Below the pieces are notes generated by a model, which was not told where the DNA came from, did no database searches, and was given only the letters and a program-made list of their open reading frames with translations. Position numbers and translations under genes: made by a program. Shown here piece after piece: positions 62,726-64,000 of a stretch of DNA of 64,000 nt. Position 1 is the first letter of the stretch. Each line of letters begins with the position of its first letter. This DNA comes from Spirodela intermedia. Its lineage: Eukaryota; Streptophyta; Magnoliopsida; Alismatales; Araceae. The stretch is from positions 7,139,221 through 7,203,220 of the forward strand of contig LR746270.1 of assembly GCA_902729315.2 (NCBI GenBank), read 5' to 3'.

Positions 62726-62777
62726 CCACTCCTTGCCCCACAGCCGGCTGGCCACCGGTGACGTGGAAGGGGAGTGG
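62726..62777 (+). other. Stem-loop-forming segment downstream of the USE/TATA motif
   Basis: CCACTCC (62726-62732) pairs with GGAGTGG (62771-62777) around a GC-rich loop that itself contains agccggctggccaccggt. Copy 1 keeps a shorter version of the stem (cactc / gagtg). It could be structured RNA or simply repeat sequence. Confidence 0.4.
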
Positions 62778-63057
62778 CGCACATGTCCCCCTATCAGTTC
62801 AAGCCGCTCGAGCCCCTGCTTGCGGCTACTCCCCCGCTACTCCCCGGCTGAGCTTCCGACCCGCTTACGGGCCTGGCTGGCCAGCGGGTCCCCCTCGTTT
62901 TGTCTTATTTTTATTTTTTTATTTCTTTTTCTTCATTTATTACAAAAGCAAGACTATAAAAATCATATAAAATCGTGTAAAATCACATAATTACCCAAAA
63001 ATTCACATTAATCAACTAAAAACCACTTTTCACACTTTAACACAAATATAAGTCTAT

Positions 63058-63112
63058 TTATCATGAGTTAAGGCTAAAACTATATTATTTACTAATTATT
63101 AACTCATGATAA
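63058..63112. repeat. Terminal hairpin of copy 2
   Basis: TATCATGAGTTAA near 63058 and TTAACTCATGATA near 63099 form a perfect inverted repeat with an AT-rich loop, equivalent to the one ending copy 1. Confidence 0.85.
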
Positions 63113-64000
63113 TGAAGACTTATCAGCCATGATGTGGACATTTCTTCAACAAGTCCTTAAACCTTTTTCATGCTTCATGGAAGGTCTCTCGTGATTTCTA
63201 CGAAAAATTCAAAATTAGTTTCCTCATGGCATGTGTTTTACCTACAGGATAAAACTTACTCAAAAAGACTTGTTTGATTTCCTGCAAAGAGGTCAACTCC
63301 TGATTTAATGAGATCAGTCAATCTGAAGCTTTGTCATGTAAGGAAAAAGGAAACAACTTCATTCGAAGAGCCTCCTGTGGGATATTAGAAAAATGCACCA
63401 GATCATAAGAAAAAGATTCTATGTGCTCATGCAGCTCTTTATTTGATAAGCAATGAAATGTGGGAAGCACCTAAATCATGCCATGCTTGATATTAAACTA
63501 CACATCACGTGCTAATGGTATTCTAATTTGTGATGATGGGTGATAGAAATTTGGTGTGTAATGGTCATACATGGGCTTATACGGAAGTGGATTATCTATA
63601 TTTTGGGATATCTCTAAGCTTACCATATTAGTTGGGCAGGGCTTGGGTTTTGATTCTTCCCTAGAACTTTGACCTCTATCCCCCCAGTCACTCCAATTAC
63701 ACGTTTTTTACTTTTCCTCCCATCCATAGTTTTCTATGATCAATATGGTATATGATTTATATGAAAATAATAAAGAAGGACAGCACGTTAAATAAAAATT
63801 CAAGCAAAAATTCACTTGCTACATTCTATTTTTTAAAATGGTAAAAATGCAGCTGAAAGTAAGAATTCAATGTTGTGCTAAAATAAATTGAAAAATAAAG
63901 CAAAAAAATAAATATAAATGGACCAAAAATACCTTACATGAAATAAAATTCAAAAATAGTACAAGGAAAATATTTTTGGTCTTTTAAAAATTTAAATCAT

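Larger units (their letters stand above)
61530..63122. repeat. 1.6-kb non-coding repeat, copy 2 (CpG-rich), inserted in Athila gag
   Basis: Full-length relative of copy 1 at 50363-51975, keeping most CpGs. Athila gag sequence stands on both sides (CPHHG to the right, CGRTFMSKAKEEMYQ to the left near 61395-61350), so this repeat inserted into gag. The inserted block could be as long as 61407-63128. It holds no conserved coding frame. Inside are a 22-bp direct repeat, a USE+TATA promoter-like motif, a B-box-like motif and a terminal hairpin. It may be a solo LTR of an unseen element or a non-autonomous transposon. No target duplication was identified. Confidence 0.8.
56273..64000 (-). mobile_element. 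Athila-type Ty3/gypsy retrotransposon, interior, running off the window
   Basis: On the - strand from right to left. Gag N-terminal part is at 63720-63125, with broken frames but recognisable FKDLLKKCPHHG. Gag C-terminal part with a zinc-knuckle-like CMVCGSNDHYDH lies near 61100-61060. Then come a gag-pol linker (60407-60048, VTILRNGKVL), protease (ILGRPFLATTKAYIDCENG near 59660), RT (MDDFSIFKSSFEHYLNIL at 58613 down), RNase H (58115-57912), integrase core (FDVWDIDFMGPLPSSFG near 57370; VDYASKWVEAIPTQTN) and integrase C-terminus (57029-56610; KLRSRWDGPYIL). Stops and frameshifts separate these pieces. Copy 2 of the 1.6-kb repeat interrupts gag. The MDDF active-site motif and the SKWVEAI integrase block are typical of Athila. 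Confidence 0.85.

Noticed and set aside
50363-63122. The two 1.6-kb copies as the LTR pair of a single 12.8-kb element
   Set aside because: Athila gag lies on both sides of copy 2 and copia fragments lie around copy 1, so they are separate insertions rather than the ends of one element.

Overview
The window is nuclear DNA from a flowering plant. Genes are split by GT..AG introns, the background is AT-rich, and Ty1/copia and Ty3/gypsy (including Athila-type) retrotransposons are abundant. The protein matches fit an angiosperm, but I cannot fix the species. A GC-rich first exon and very long introns would fit a monocot, magnoliid or basal eudicot with a large genome; that is only a suggestion.

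Layout. (1) 278-2101, + strand: the last two exons of an NAD(P)H-dependent reductase of the cinnamoyl-CoA / phenylacetaldehyde / dihydroflavonol reductase type (extended SDR); the 5' part lies outside the window. (2) 2102-5959: intergenic, mostly a decayed, internally deleted Ty3/gypsy element with two diverged LTRs. (3) 5960-48249, - strand: one gene, an alpha-N-acetylglucosaminidase (NAGLU, GH89). I traced 19 coding exons over 42.3 kb. Phases agree at all 18 junctions and the joined frame is 822 codons with stop, with both family catalytic glutamates present. Its introns hold a gypsy element plus a related solo LTR, two + strand copia elements (one with a nest of other LTRs inside) and a - strand copia 3' end. 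(4) 48250-54960: the NAGLU 5' flank, then AT-rich DNA with two decayed copia fragments and a 1.6-kb non-coding repeat (copy 1). (5) 54960-64000: an Athila-type gypsy element on the - strand, running off the right edge, with a CpG-rich LTR-like region at its left end and its gag interrupted by copy 2 of the same 1.6-kb repeat.

The two host genes are unrelated. NAGLU is predicted to be a secreted or vacuolar glycosidase; the reductase is cytosolic specialised metabolism. No prokaryote-type system, CRISPR array, rRNA or convincing tRNA gene was seen. The observations most worth checking are a scrambled repair junction at the NAGLU exon 8 splice site (about 21662-21739), and the 1.6-kb repeat, which carries a plant snRNA-type USE + TATA promoter motif and is present in one CpG-rich and one CpG-decayed copy.
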